Shown here: positions 1 through 7,792 of the stretch, one piece after another
How positions within the stretch are numbered: position 1 is the stretch's first letter
Layout: every line of letters begins with the position of its first letter
Assembly: GCA_965203735.1 (NCBI GenBank)
Contig: OZ241909.1
Coordinates: 1 to 64,000, forward strand
Direction of reading: 5' to 3'
Length of the DNA: 64,000 bases
DNA from: Bin55 sp965203735
GTDB taxonomy: Bacteria > Pseudomonadota > Gammaproteobacteria > Pseudomonadales > Azotimanducaceae
Translations under genes and position numbers: made by a program
Notes under the pieces: generated by a model
The model's database searches: none
The model's input: only the letters and a program-made list of their open reading frames with translations
What the model was told of the DNA's origin: nothing

Positions 1-1256
1 CATCGGAGTTTCTTCAAGATTTGGAACGACGGGAACGAGAACGCACCGGCGTTTCCACTCTTCGTGTCGGCCACAACCGAGTTCATGGCTACTACATCGA
101 GGTCACGCGAACACAGTCGGCTGAAATGCCCGAAAACTACGTTCGCCGTCAAACTCTAAAGAACACTGAGCGCTTTGTAACTGAAGAGCTTTGGGAATTC
201 GAAGAGAAGTATGTACGCAGCGAGACAGATGCTCTTGCTCGAGAGAAAGAACTCTATTCGGAGCTCCTGACACAGCTAGCGACATCAGCTAGCGACCTGC
301 GTTTAGTCTCCGAGGCGCTAGCGAGAGTGGACGTACTCAACAGCTTTGCAATCGCTGCACGAGAACGAGGCTACTCTCGACCGGAATTCACGAATGAACC
401 CGTCCTGACCATCGAAGAAGGAAAGCACCCGGTATTGGCTGTAAACACGGAAGTGGACTTCGTGCCAAATTCACTTGAAATGAACGAGTTGCGGCGAATG
501 TTGGTTGTCACCGGACCGAACATGGGAGGGAAGTCGACTTACATGCGCCAGACGGCACTCATCGTCATTCTTGCCTATGCTGGTAGTTTTGTGCCTGCCA
601 ACCGTGCACTCATTGGACCGATCGATGGAATCTTCACCCGTATTGGAGCATCTGACGATCTCTCCGCCGGTCAGTCCACCTTTATGGTCGAAATGACAGA
701 GACCGCAAACATTCTCCACAATGCCAGCTCCTCAAGTCTAGTCTTGCTCGACGAAATTGGCCGTGGTACCAGCACTTACGACGGCCTTGCTTTGGCGATG
801 GCAGTCGCACATGCAATGGCGCAGGGGGTGAAGTCGTTTACCTTGTTCTCAACTCACTACTTTGAGTTGACCGCTTTGGCCGACAACTTGAAGACCGTGC
901 ACAACGTCCACCTGAGCGCGATTGAGCACAACCGCAAGGTTGTGTTTCTGCATTCGGTACAAGAAGGACCTGCCTCGCAGAGCTATGGAATACATGTAGC
1001 ACGTCTTGCCGGAATTCCGGGTAAAGTACTCCAACAAGCACGTAACCAGCTGCACAGACTTGAGCAACTCGCGATCAAAAATGGCGAAACCAACTACATG
1101 GACTTGTTCGAGACTCACCTGGAACGAGAAAACTACGATCATCCGGTAATCGAAAGATTGCGACAACTAAATCTTGACGAAGTATCACCAAAGTCCGCCC
1201 ACGACTTGCTGTATGAACTCCTCGAAGTCATTGACCGTGAAGATCGGCACACCTGA
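1..1256 (+). CDS. mutS: DNA mismatch repair protein MutS, 3' part (start outside window)
   Basis: C-terminal part of MutS, the mismatch-recognition ATPase that starts methyl-directed repair with MutL. The frame is open from base 3, before the first possible start at 21, and reads straight into lever/clamp-type sequence (GYYIEVT, then ENYVRRQTLKN), so the gene begins upstream of the window. The ABC-type ATPase core is complete: Walker A GPNMGGKST encoded near 513-539, the YMRQ segment after it, and the signature/Walker B stretch LVLLDEIGRGTSTYDG. The C-terminal helix-turn-helix and dimerisation tail follow up to the stop. fdxA lies 91 bases downstream on the same strand, as in Pseudomonas-type genomes. 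Identification is certain; only the N-terminal half is missing. Confidence 0.98.
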   Translation, partial: SEFLQDLERRERERTGVSTLRVGHNRVHGYYIEVTRTQSAEMPENYVRRQTLKNTERFVTEELWEFEEKYVRSETDALAREKELYSELLTQLATSASDLRLVSEALARVDVLNSFAIAARERGYSRPEFTNEPVLTIEEGKHPVLAVNTEVDFVPNSLEMNELRRMLVVTGPNMGGKSTYMRQTALIVILAYAGSFVPANRALIGPIDGIFTRIGASDDLSAGQSTFMVEMTETANILHNASSSSLVLLDEIGRGTSTYDGLALAMAVAHAMAQGVKSFTLFSTHYFELTALADNLKTVHNVHLSAIEHNRKVVFLHSVQEGPASQSYGIHVARLAGIPGKVLQQARNQLHRLEQLAIKNGETNYMDLFETHLERENYDHPVIERLRQLNLDEVSPKSAHDLLYELLEVIDREDRHT

Positions 1257-1347
1257 TTGCCACTCATTCACTGACTATCAAAGTGACCACCCGACCCGCT
1301 CCAATTCGTAAAATGTGCACGATTTCTCCGCAATTTCTTGGCACTTC

Positions 1348-1671
1348 ATGACTTTCGTCATTGGTCAGGCATGCATTAAGTGCAAATTGACCGACTGCGT
1401 GGAAGTTTGCCCTGTGGACTGCTTCTACGAAGGTCCAAACATGCTGGTTATTCATCCCGACGAGTGCATCGACTGCGCTCTCTGCGAACCAGAATGTCCC
1501 GTCAACGCAATCTTCCCGGAAGACGAGCTTCCGGAAGATGAGATTGAGTTCTTGGAAATCAACGCAGAACAGGCCGAGATCTGGCCAAACATTACCGAAG
1601 CCAAGGATCCTCTTCCGGACGAAGAGGAGTGGCGAGAAGTACCCAACAAGAAAAAGTATTTAGAACTCTAG
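1348..1671 (+). CDS. fdxA: 7Fe ferredoxin FdxA
   Basis: 107-residue [3Fe-4S][4Fe-4S] ferredoxin, a small cytoplasmic electron carrier of the Azotobacter ferredoxin I type. Cysteines fit the family: C9, C17 and C50 for the 3Fe cluster, C21, C40, C43 and C46 for the 4Fe cluster, with C12 and C25 extra. The acidic C-terminal half (PEDELPEDEIEF and on) is also typical. I chose the ATG at 1348, which gives the standard MTFVIGQACIKCK start; the frame is open upstream to 1315 but that extension does not match the family. It sits between mutS and, facing it, the accessory region; in Pseudomonas rpoS would be the next gene, and it is not here. Confidence 0.96.
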   Translation: MTFVIGQACIKCKLTDCVEVCPVDCFYEGPNMLVIHPDECIDCALCEPECPVNAIFPEDELPEDEIEFLEINAEQAEIWPNITEAKDPLPDEEEWREVPNKKKYLEL

Positions 1672-1710
1672 CCCTTGCGGTTAGAGTCTTATTTCCCATT
1701 GGTTGACAGT

Positions 1711-4700
1711 TTATAGTTCGAGTTCCGCTCGGTCTTCATGATCCAAGCTAGAGTCCTTTGTTTTGATCCATCGGATTGCATCGGCGTAAGCAGAACCGGG
1801 ACCTTGTCTTGCCGTTCCAATGAGATCTACATGTACTTCGCCAGAATTGAGTTCGAACGTACCAATCTTGTTCCAACCTCGCACCCATTCATCTGCATCG
1901 AGTTCGGCAGAGTGCGACTTCACTCTGTCACTTATTTCGAATAGGTAGCGTTGATCTATGTACCAATTGCCCTTCCAGGGAATTGGTACGTGATACTCAA
2001 GATCCCATGTATCGGACTCTGGAATTTCAATCGAGAATCTTACTGGCGGAAACGAGCTTCGAAAAGAGACAGTCGCTTGGGTCTTGCGGAATTCACCGTA
2101 TGCGTCTTCTAGGTTTTCTCGCTTCCATACTCCAGACATCACAATATCAAAGTCTGTCTGTCTCGGAAGTCCATTGTCCATGCTCGTGTCAAGCCTACTT
2201 GCGCTAAACCATGCCAATGGACCTATTGACACGGTGTTGTTTATATTGGGTTGATTCTGCAAGACTTGGAATCCTGGGTCGAGATCGTCAACTACGTAGC
2301 CGATCTCTTGAGGAGACCAATTGGTGTCTTCTACAACAGGAGAAGCCCCTTCGTGGAGAGTTTCAGACCCTGAATCATCAATCACAGGTACCGCGAACAC
2401 TCGGCGATTGAGAGAAAGACCAGCGGGAACGACCTCCACTTCGGACAAAATGTGAGTAGACACCAAGCTGATTCTCTTTGACGAGTGAGCATCTACCCTA
2501 ACGAAAGGTGTCTGGGTATGACCCGGAGTGGGATATCGATTGTCATAGCGGATTTGCACGAATCCCGCAACGGGCTGCGTGTTCTTCACATTAACCAACG
2601 TCTCGTATGTGCTTCCCGGCTCGCCACTTGCAATAGTTCGGATGAATCCTAGAGAGGTCTTGTAGCCCGGTAGGTCGGAGACATGCAACCAATCGGTTAA
2701 GAAGGGGTCAACCGTAACTTCGTGCTCATGTGCGGTTGAGATGAAGTCGTTGTATGTGTAGGTACGGCCCTCAAATTTTGTGCGTACAGATGCCAACCAT
2801 GCGAAAACTCGTTCAGACTCGTTGGCTGCAAGAATGCCCTGGGCGATCAGGTTGCTCTTTAGTAATAACAGCTCGAGACGTTCTTGATTCGTTAGTTCGG
2901 AGGAAACTTTCGTCAAGGAAGAGTGCTCCAAGTGATCCCAAACGGAGTCTCTAGTTCCGTAGACTTCTTCAATACTCCAAATTCCATACGGTCTCCCGTC
3001 TCGGTTTCTGGGCCTCGTCGAAAGCCAGAGACCATAGCGAGCGCGCGACGGATTGACGGTTGTCTCATCAGCAATGTGCCTAGTGGAATAAATTGAAAAG
3101 AATTCGAACGGAACATTGGATGTCGAGGAAATTAAGGCCATTGCCACTTGATCCAACACTTCGGAGTTCTTTCCTGATGCAGATGTCACACCGGTCCACA
3201 TGAGCCCAGGAATACTCATCCATGGATTGTCTGTACCCACACCTGCATCAAAGTAATGCATCACCAATGCCAAAAGCCCCGGATGGAGATCTTCCTCTAC
3301 CGCAAGGCGCTTTTTGTATAGCTCAAAAGTGGGTTTCAGATTTACTCGGGGGTATCCATGTTCCTTGAGCAGAACCACGCCCGGTAGAAAACTCTTGGAT
3401 TCCATGCGCCATCCACCGCCAACTGTACGAAGCTGACTGGGAACTTCAACAAGATCCAACGAATCACACGGAAACCCCAGTCCGCTTTTCTTGAAAATTC
3501 TCAGTAAGTCTCTCGCTTGATCTTCTAGAACAGCCGCATCAAAGTCGGGCAGTTGAAGGTTGGCAGCGTGCTTTTTGTGGAGAAACAGTTCGAAGCGAGT
3601 GTCGTTAATCTCGATGGAAGAGCTTCTGAAATCAGCTGCAAGGATCCCAATTTCATTAATCGAGCACGTTGGGCTCATACGGGCGAGTGTCGATGTTCCT
3701 GAGTGCTCGCTTTCCCCTCCCAAGCCCACCAGCTGCCATTGTTTGCCGACAACTTCAACGGTCAAGTCCAATTCGAAAAAGTCTTTAGGATCTCGCGAGC
3801 CGATTCTCTCGGAACTGGCTCGAACTGGCACAGGGTACCAATGGCTTCCGGGCATTAAAGCGACATAGTTCGCGCTGAATACGGACGCATCCGTGCCGAC
3901 CAGTGCAGGAACCCTTGCAGATACGTCAGGTTTGTCTAGATAGTCGGCGGCAGCTTCTATGTATGCAAAACGCGGATTCGGTACTCCTGCTGCCACAACC
4001 CGAACTACGATGTTGCTGCTCTTCCCAAACGGCTCTTCACCTATAAGTTCAAGTATTCCATTGCGAAATGAGAAACCGGCCGCTTTGCCGTCTACCTCAA
4101 GATTTCGCACGACCATTCCTGGATTGAAAACGAACGTGAAGCTGTCGGATCTTGCACCAGCAGCACTAATCGTCAGACTCAAATCGATTTCCAGTTTCTT
4201 GCCCGGAATAACCGTTACGTTTCCGCTAATTCGCTCCAAGTCGATCGAACTACTCGACGTGGTCTGTGCAAGGGCTCGAGTCCATTTATCCAGTTCCCAT
4301 TGCTGGCCAATCGTGTACAAGAACGCAATGAAAATAGAACTGATACTCAATATCGCTGAAATAGTCACAAATGTGGCATTCTTCAAAAGCGAAGTCCCGT
4401 CGAACCGAGCGAAGTACCAGGATCCCAATGCAAGGAACAATAAAGCACCAGCAAGACTCGCCAACCTCGTAATCAAGGTTGGCCAACTTGGATATTCCAT
4501 GACAATCTCGGAAATGAACAAAGAACTGTTCGAAGAAGGCGAAACAATCGGCAGAAGCGAATATGTAGCATTTGTGGTAAAGATGAACCAGACCACGATC
4601 ATGACTAGGGCACAACCACCAACCAACACTCGAACTCTCAGCAAAACACTCAAAAATACAACCAGGGAACACCAAAACACCAGTGTGACTGGTGCATCTA

Positions 4701-5175
4701 GCAAAAGGAGGTTCAAGAGAGAGGCAAGCTGAAAAGGCTCGGAAATGCCAAGGCCAAATACGCTCGAAATGAGTCCGATCGAGTGCATCGCCAAAACGTT
4801 AAGAGCCACAATCAGCCAAACAAGGAACGTGATTCCGATTACTCGGCCCAGCAGGTATTCAACATTCGATACGGGTTTCGAATCCAACACTTCTGCAATT
4901 CGATCCACTGAACGCTGATTGGCAATGTCAAATGCAAGAAAGACAGTGGCAGTTTGAAACGCAACGAAGAAGACCGGATCAATTGTTCCGAGGAGGTAAA
5001 AAGGAGTAGTCGATCCTAAAGACGGTGAACTTACGGATGTGTAGAGAGCAAAAGCACACGCGACTGCATAGCCGGCCAATGAAAACAAGGATAGGAGTAA
5101 AGACAGCACCCAAAATCTCACTCGGCGTCTTGCATACCGCATTTCGGCAAGTACTACAGTTAGGAGTCTCGTCAT
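1711..5175 (-). CDS. ABC-2-type permease fused to a large extracytoplasmic M1-like region
   Basis: Very long membrane protein (1154 residues from the ATG at 5175). The N-terminal part resembles ABC-2 exporter permeases: an Arg-rich start, then six or seven hydrophobic segments within about 270 residues. The remaining roughly 850 residues look extracytoplasmic. This architecture resembles the permease/M1-aminopeptidase fusions known in other bacteria, but I find no HExxH zinc motif, so peptidase activity is unlikely. The last about 130 residues resemble golvesin/Xly-type jelly-roll domains (GWNKIGTFEL ... ADAIRW). No ABC ATPase gene is adjacent. The frame is open upstream to a GTG at 5226, but the ATG at 5175 has a GGAG four bases upstream and gives a more natural N-terminus. 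It faces fdxA with 39 bases between them. Substrate unknown. Confidence 0.6.
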   Translation of the reverse strand: MTRLLTVVLAEMRYARRRVRFWVLSLLLSLFSLAGYAVACAFALYTSVSSPSLGSTTPFYLLGTIDPVFFVAFQTATVFLAFDIANQRSVDRIAEVLDSKPVSNVEYLLGRVIGITFLVWLIVALNVLAMHSIGLISSVFGLGISEPFQLASLLNLLLLDAPVTLVFWCSLVVFLSVLLRVRVLVGGCALVMIVVWFIFTTNATYSLLPIVSPSSNSSLFISEIVMEYPSWPTLITRLASLAGALLFLALGSWYFARFDGTSLLKNATFVTISAILSISSIFIAFLYTIGQQWELDKWTRALAQTTSSSSIDLERISGNVTVIPGKKLEIDLSLTISAAGARSDSFTFVFNPGMVVRNLEVDGKAAGFSFRNGILELIGEEPFGKSSNIVVRVVAAGVPNPRFAYIEAAADYLDKPDVSARVPALVGTDASVFSANYVALMPGSHWYPVPVRASSERIGSRDPKDFFELDLTVEVVGKQWQLVGLGGESEHSGTSTLARMSPTCSINEIGILAADFRSSSIEINDTRFELFLHKKHAANLQLPDFDAAVLEDQARDLLRIFKKSGLGFPCDSLDLVEVPSQLRTVGGGWRMESKSFLPGVVLLKEHGYPRVNLKPTFELYKKRLAVEEDLHPGLLALVMHYFDAGVGTDNPWMSIPGLMWTGVTSASGKNSEVLDQVAMALISSTSNVPFEFFSIYSTRHIADETTVNPSRARYGLWLSTRPRNRDGRPYGIWSIEEVYGTRDSVWDHLEHSSLTKVSSELTNQERLELLLLKSNLIAQGILAANESERVFAWLASVRTKFEGRTYTYNDFISTAHEHEVTVDPFLTDWLHVSDLPGYKTSLGFIRTIASGEPGSTYETLVNVKNTQPVAGFVQIRYDNRYPTPGHTQTPFVRVDAHSSKRISLVSTHILSEVEVVPAGLSLNRRVFAVPVIDDSGSETLHEGASPVVEDTNWSPQEIGYVVDDLDPGFQVLQNQPNINNTVSIGPLAWFSASRLDTSMDNGLPRQTDFDIVMSGVWKRENLEDAYGEFRKTQATVSFRSSFPPVRFSIEIPESDTWDLEYHVPIPWKGNWYIDQRYLFEISDRVKSHSAELDADEWVRGWNKIGTFELNSGEVHVDLIGTARQGPGSAYADAIRWIKTKDSSLDHEDRAELEL

Positions 5176-5383
5176 TGAGCTCCGGACTTTGCTTGTTGCT
5201 CTATTTGTTCCAGCCATTCCTACCACAGGTTTCGGATTGAACTAAATCCCGGTCCCGACTTCGATTATTCACACTAGGGAAGTCGGATGGCGTCAAGACG
5301 CACAAATCGATTCGCCACTCCAGTATGTTCCTTGTATCTTGATTCCTTCTAGGCACACCGAGTAGTCATAGGACAAGAAACAC

Positions 5384-5409
5384 ACTACAATGCACTACAC
5401 TACATTACA
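5384..5409. promoter_or_regulatory. Phased direct repeats upstream of the RHH gene, possible operator
   Basis: The hexamer ACTACA occurs at 5384, 5394 and 5399, with a variant ATTACA at 5404, so copies are spaced 10, 5 and 5 bases apart. A TACAAT that could serve as a -10 box lies inside the array (5386-5391), and the AAGG ribosome-binding sequence and ATG of the RHH gene follow at 5411 and 5425. RHH repressors commonly bind short repeats spaced by half or whole helical turns next to their own promoters, so autoregulation is a reasonable inference. No good -35 box is visible. Confidence 0.4.
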
Positions 5410-5424
5410 TAAGGCAGTTTCAGC

Positions 5425-5679
5425 ATGCACGACAATGGCCGGTATCGCAAAGGTCCCCATGACCACATAAACCAGGTTCGTCTTTCTGAAGCTTTGCACT
5501 CTAGGCTAAAGGACATTGCCCGCAGGGAAGATCGATCACTGTCTTACATCATTCGAAAGGCATGCGAGGAATATGTACTAAGAGACGACCTCAAAGAGGT
5601 CACTCTTTCGGGTTCCCTTGACTCTCATGCGCTCAAGCCGAAACCAGAAAGGTCCAACCGTGAAACATCCAGCAGTTAG
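5425..5679 (+). CDS. Ribbon-helix-helix (CopG-like) DNA-binding protein
   Basis: 84 residues. Residues about 15-52 have the ribbon-helix-helix pattern: a short strand NQVRLSEAL, helix A SRLKDIARRED, the turn RSLS, and helix B YIIRKACEEYVL. This is the fold of CopG/MetJ/Arc-type repressors and of many antitoxins, which bind DNA as dimers through the strand. The His- and Arg-rich N-terminus and the polar tail after residue 55 are unassigned. ATG at 5425 with AAGG about ten bases upstream. Its 3' end overlaps the following methyltransferase-like gene, so the two are probably cotranscribed and translationally coupled. It may act as autorepressor of the pair or as DNA-targeting partner; neither is shown by sequence. 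Confidence 0.75.
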   Translation: MHDNGRYRKGPHDHINQVRLSEALHSRLKDIARREDRSLSYIIRKACEEYVLRDDLKEVTLSGSLDSHALKPKPERSNRETSSS

Positions 5680-6697
5680 CCTCTTTTCCGGCGCTGGCGG
5701 ATTGGACGTTGGAGTAGACAAAGCCGGCTTTAAGACTCTGTGCTCCATAGAGCGAGATCCACATTGTGTCTCCACTCTTCGTCGAAACTCGCGTCAAAAA
5801 ACCGTGTGGCAGGTGGATATTCGAGTGCTGGATCCTTCTCGTGTTGCATCTACTCTAGGTACCCGTCGCAAGGACTTGGCACTCCTACACGGTGGACCTC
5901 CCTCACAACCGGTAAATCCGCTTGGACAGAAAAAGGACATATCTCACCCAAAGGACCACCTAGCTCTCGAAATGGTGCGGTTCGCAAGAGCGCTAAGGCC
6001 AACTGCTGCGCTAATCGAGCAAGTCCCGAACTTCCTTAAGACGGAATACTCGCCAAAGTCGCTACTGAAGGATGTGTTGGCCGAGGAATTCAAAACTATT
6101 GGCTACGACTTGCACCTGACAGTTCTCGATGCTGCTGACTATGGAATTCCGCAGCGCCGCAAGCAAGTCTTCATTGTTTGTTTGCCACGCGGTCAGACCT
6201 ACGAATTCCCTTACCAAGTCTTGCTTCCCGCTCCCTCCACAGCTGGGGAGGCAATCGATGGATTGCCTCCGGCGGTTAAACCAGAGGAAGACCCCGGGGT
6301 GCCCAACCACATCGATGCTACACCACCCAGGGACAGAGTCCGCATAGCGTATGTTCGAGAAGGAGAATGGTTGTCCAAGTCCGATGCGCCTTCGGACATC
6401 ATTCAGAAGCTCACTCCACGGGACTCCACAAAGTTCCGACGTATTGGCAGAAGCCTTCCCGCTCCCACTTTGCGTTCCGGAGAGAGACTATTTCATCCAG
6501 TCGAGGATCGCTACCTGACACCCCGTGAAACCGCTCGGATTCAAGGATTTGAAGATCGTTACGTATTCCACGGCCCAATTCGGCGACTATCTGGATCCGT
6601 CAGAGACTTAGACCAGCACAGTCAAGTCGCCAATGCAGTTCCGCCTCCTTTTGCTCAGGCAATTGCTAACAGCGTCAAGGCTTCTTTGCGCCTCTAG
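5660..6697 (+). CDS. C5-cytosine DNA methyltransferase homologue with catalytic Cys replaced by Ser
   Basis: 345 residues from a GTG at 5660, which has AGAAAGG at 5645-5651 just upstream; an ATG at 5618 in the same frame is possible but lies deeper inside the RHH gene. Motifs of m5C methyltransferases are recognisable in order: motif I SLFSGAGGLDVG (SAM binding), motif IV GGPPSQP, motif VI IEQV, motif VIII IPQRRKQVFIV, motif IX PRETARIQGF and motif X ANAVPP. Motif IV normally reads PPCQ; here the nucleophilic Cys is Ser (codon TCA at 5903-5905, residue 82). Motif VI keeps the Glu but has EQV for ENV. The rest of the fold looks intact and the frame is open, so the protein is probably made but unlikely to methylate DNA by the usual covalent route. 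No restriction endonuclease gene is adjacent. Confidence 0.88.
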   Translation: MKHPAVSLFSGAGGLDVGVDKAGFKTLCSIERDPHCVSTLRRNSRQKTVWQVDIRVLDPSRVASTLGTRRKDLALLHGGPPSQPVNPLGQKKDISHPKDHLALEMVRFARALRPTAALIEQVPNFLKTEYSPKSLLKDVLAEEFKTIGYDLHLTVLDAADYGIPQRRKQVFIVCLPRGQTYEFPYQVLLPAPSTAGEAIDGLPPAVKPEEDPGVPNHIDATPPRDRVRIAYVREGEWLSKSDAPSDIIQKLTPRDSTKFRRIGRSLPAPTLRSGERLFHPVEDRYLTPRETARIQGFEDRYVFHGPIRRLSGSVRDLDQHSQVANAVPPPFAQAIANSVKASLRL

Positions 6698-6766
6698 ACT
6701 GGAATTTGACGAACCCTACACACGTATCCAGCGCAGCTGTTTGCCTAGGAAGGAGTCAATGTCCTT

Positions 6767-7792
6767 TTAGCGTCCGATGAGTTTGTTGGGATCCTGAGGA
6801 ACTGCCTTATGCCAGATGGCGAAGTAGAGCTGTCGGTATAGCTCTTCGTCTTCATTCTTGGGAACCCCTTTATTTGAGATTCGAATGAGTGGTTGGCCCT
6901 TCGAAACTATGTCATTTTCCTTTACGGTCAATTCAGTATTGAAGTCGTACTGAATCACATAGTTGTCGGGGGTCTTCACAAGCACCATGTAGCGATAGTC
7001 GCTCAACGCAACACCGGCATAGCTCACCCTACCGGATGCAGCAGCGACGACGTTTGTACCTCGATTCAAAAAGTAGGTCAACCCATCATCATTGCCTTTT
7101 GGCTTGGTTGGCCTAGTGTTCACTGGCCACTCCCAACCCTTCGGCAAAGAGTCAAGACTGGATGAAACTTCTTGTGCAACCGTTTCGACTTCGCCGACTT
7201 CCACGGATTGCTCAACGGTTGGAGTTGAAGACCCGCCCCTTACGTCAGTAGAAACCGTTGTGATGGTTGGCTTCTCGTCTTGAAGCACCTCTTGTGTCCG
7301 GGGTGGCGTTTTTTCGGCCGTTCGAACATCGGATGACTTCATTGGATTGGTATTGGATTGCGCAATTGTCGTAGAAGATTGTGGCGCAACAACCGTTGGA
7401 GCCGGTTCAGATCGTGAGTTCTCTGGTAGTTGTCGCCGAGCTGGAACGATTTCCCAGTTGCTGTTCTCCTCAGCAGCAATATTCTCCTGCCAGAGTACGC
7501 GAGACGGGGTGACCACTAACAGTTGGTTCGGAATAATCGTGTACGGAGGTTCTAGTCCGTTCATCTCGGCAATTTGAGCCACTGTCAATCCATGCAATTT
7601 CGAGATTGCATACAAAGTGTCACCCGACTTCACGATATAGCGATAGGTTCGAACACTCCCAGACAACTGTTGGTCCATTCCTGGCGAACGGTCCACAACA
7701 GGTGCTGGTTTGAGGGTACTGCAACTTGGCAGTAGCGAACACAGCGCAACAACCAAGATGCAAACACTAAGTTTCTTTATGTTTTTTTGCAT
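6767..7792 (-). CDS. nlpD: NlpD-like lipoprotein: LysM plus degenerate LytM (M23) domain
   Basis: 341 residues. N-terminal lipoprotein signal ending in LLPSC (lipidated Cys at 24), then a LysM peptidoglycan-binding domain (YIVKSGDTLYAISKLHGLT, about residues 51-95), a Ser/Thr/Pro-rich linker, and a C-terminal LytM-like domain. The zinc ligands of active M23 peptidases are missing: the HxxxD region reads GLTYFLNRG and the final HxH region reads LYFAIW. NlpD in E. coli is likewise catalytically dead and activates the amidase AmiC during septum splitting, so an activator role in the periplasm is the best reading. It overlaps the upstream DUF368 gene by 26 bases and ends the long minus-strand block. 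In related genomes rpoS follows nlpD and its promoter lies inside nlpD; here no rpoS follows. Confidence 0.88.
   Translation of the reverse strand: MQKNIKKLSVCILVVALCSLLPSCSTLKPAPVVDRSPGMDQQLSGSVRTYRYIVKSGDTLYAISKLHGLTVAQIAEMNGLEPPYTIIPNQLLVVTPSRVLWQENIAAEENSNWEIVPARRQLPENSRSEPAPTVVAPQSSTTIAQSNTNPMKSSDVRTAEKTPPRTQEVLQDEKPTITTVSTDVRGGSSTPTVEQSVEVGEVETVAQEVSSSLDSLPKGWEWPVNTRPTKPKGNDDGLTYFLNRGTNVVAAASGRVSYAGVALSDYRYMVLVKTPDNYVIQYDFNTELTVKENDIVSKGQPLIRISNKGVPKNEDEELYRQLYFAIWHKAVPQDPNKLIGR

Noticed and set aside
3959..4732. Long plus-strand frame (257 codons) opposite the ABC-2 gene
   Set aside because: It lies fully inside the permease gene on the other strand, has no recognisable family, and its composition is that of an antisense shadow.
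5618..5659. ATG at 5618 as start of the methyltransferase homologue
   Set aside because: Adds 14 non-conserved residues and lacks a ribosome-binding site; the GTG at 5660 has AGAAAGG in good position.
5227..6766. A full restriction-modification system
   Set aside because: No endonuclease-like gene is adjacent and the methyltransferase homologue lacks its nucleophile.
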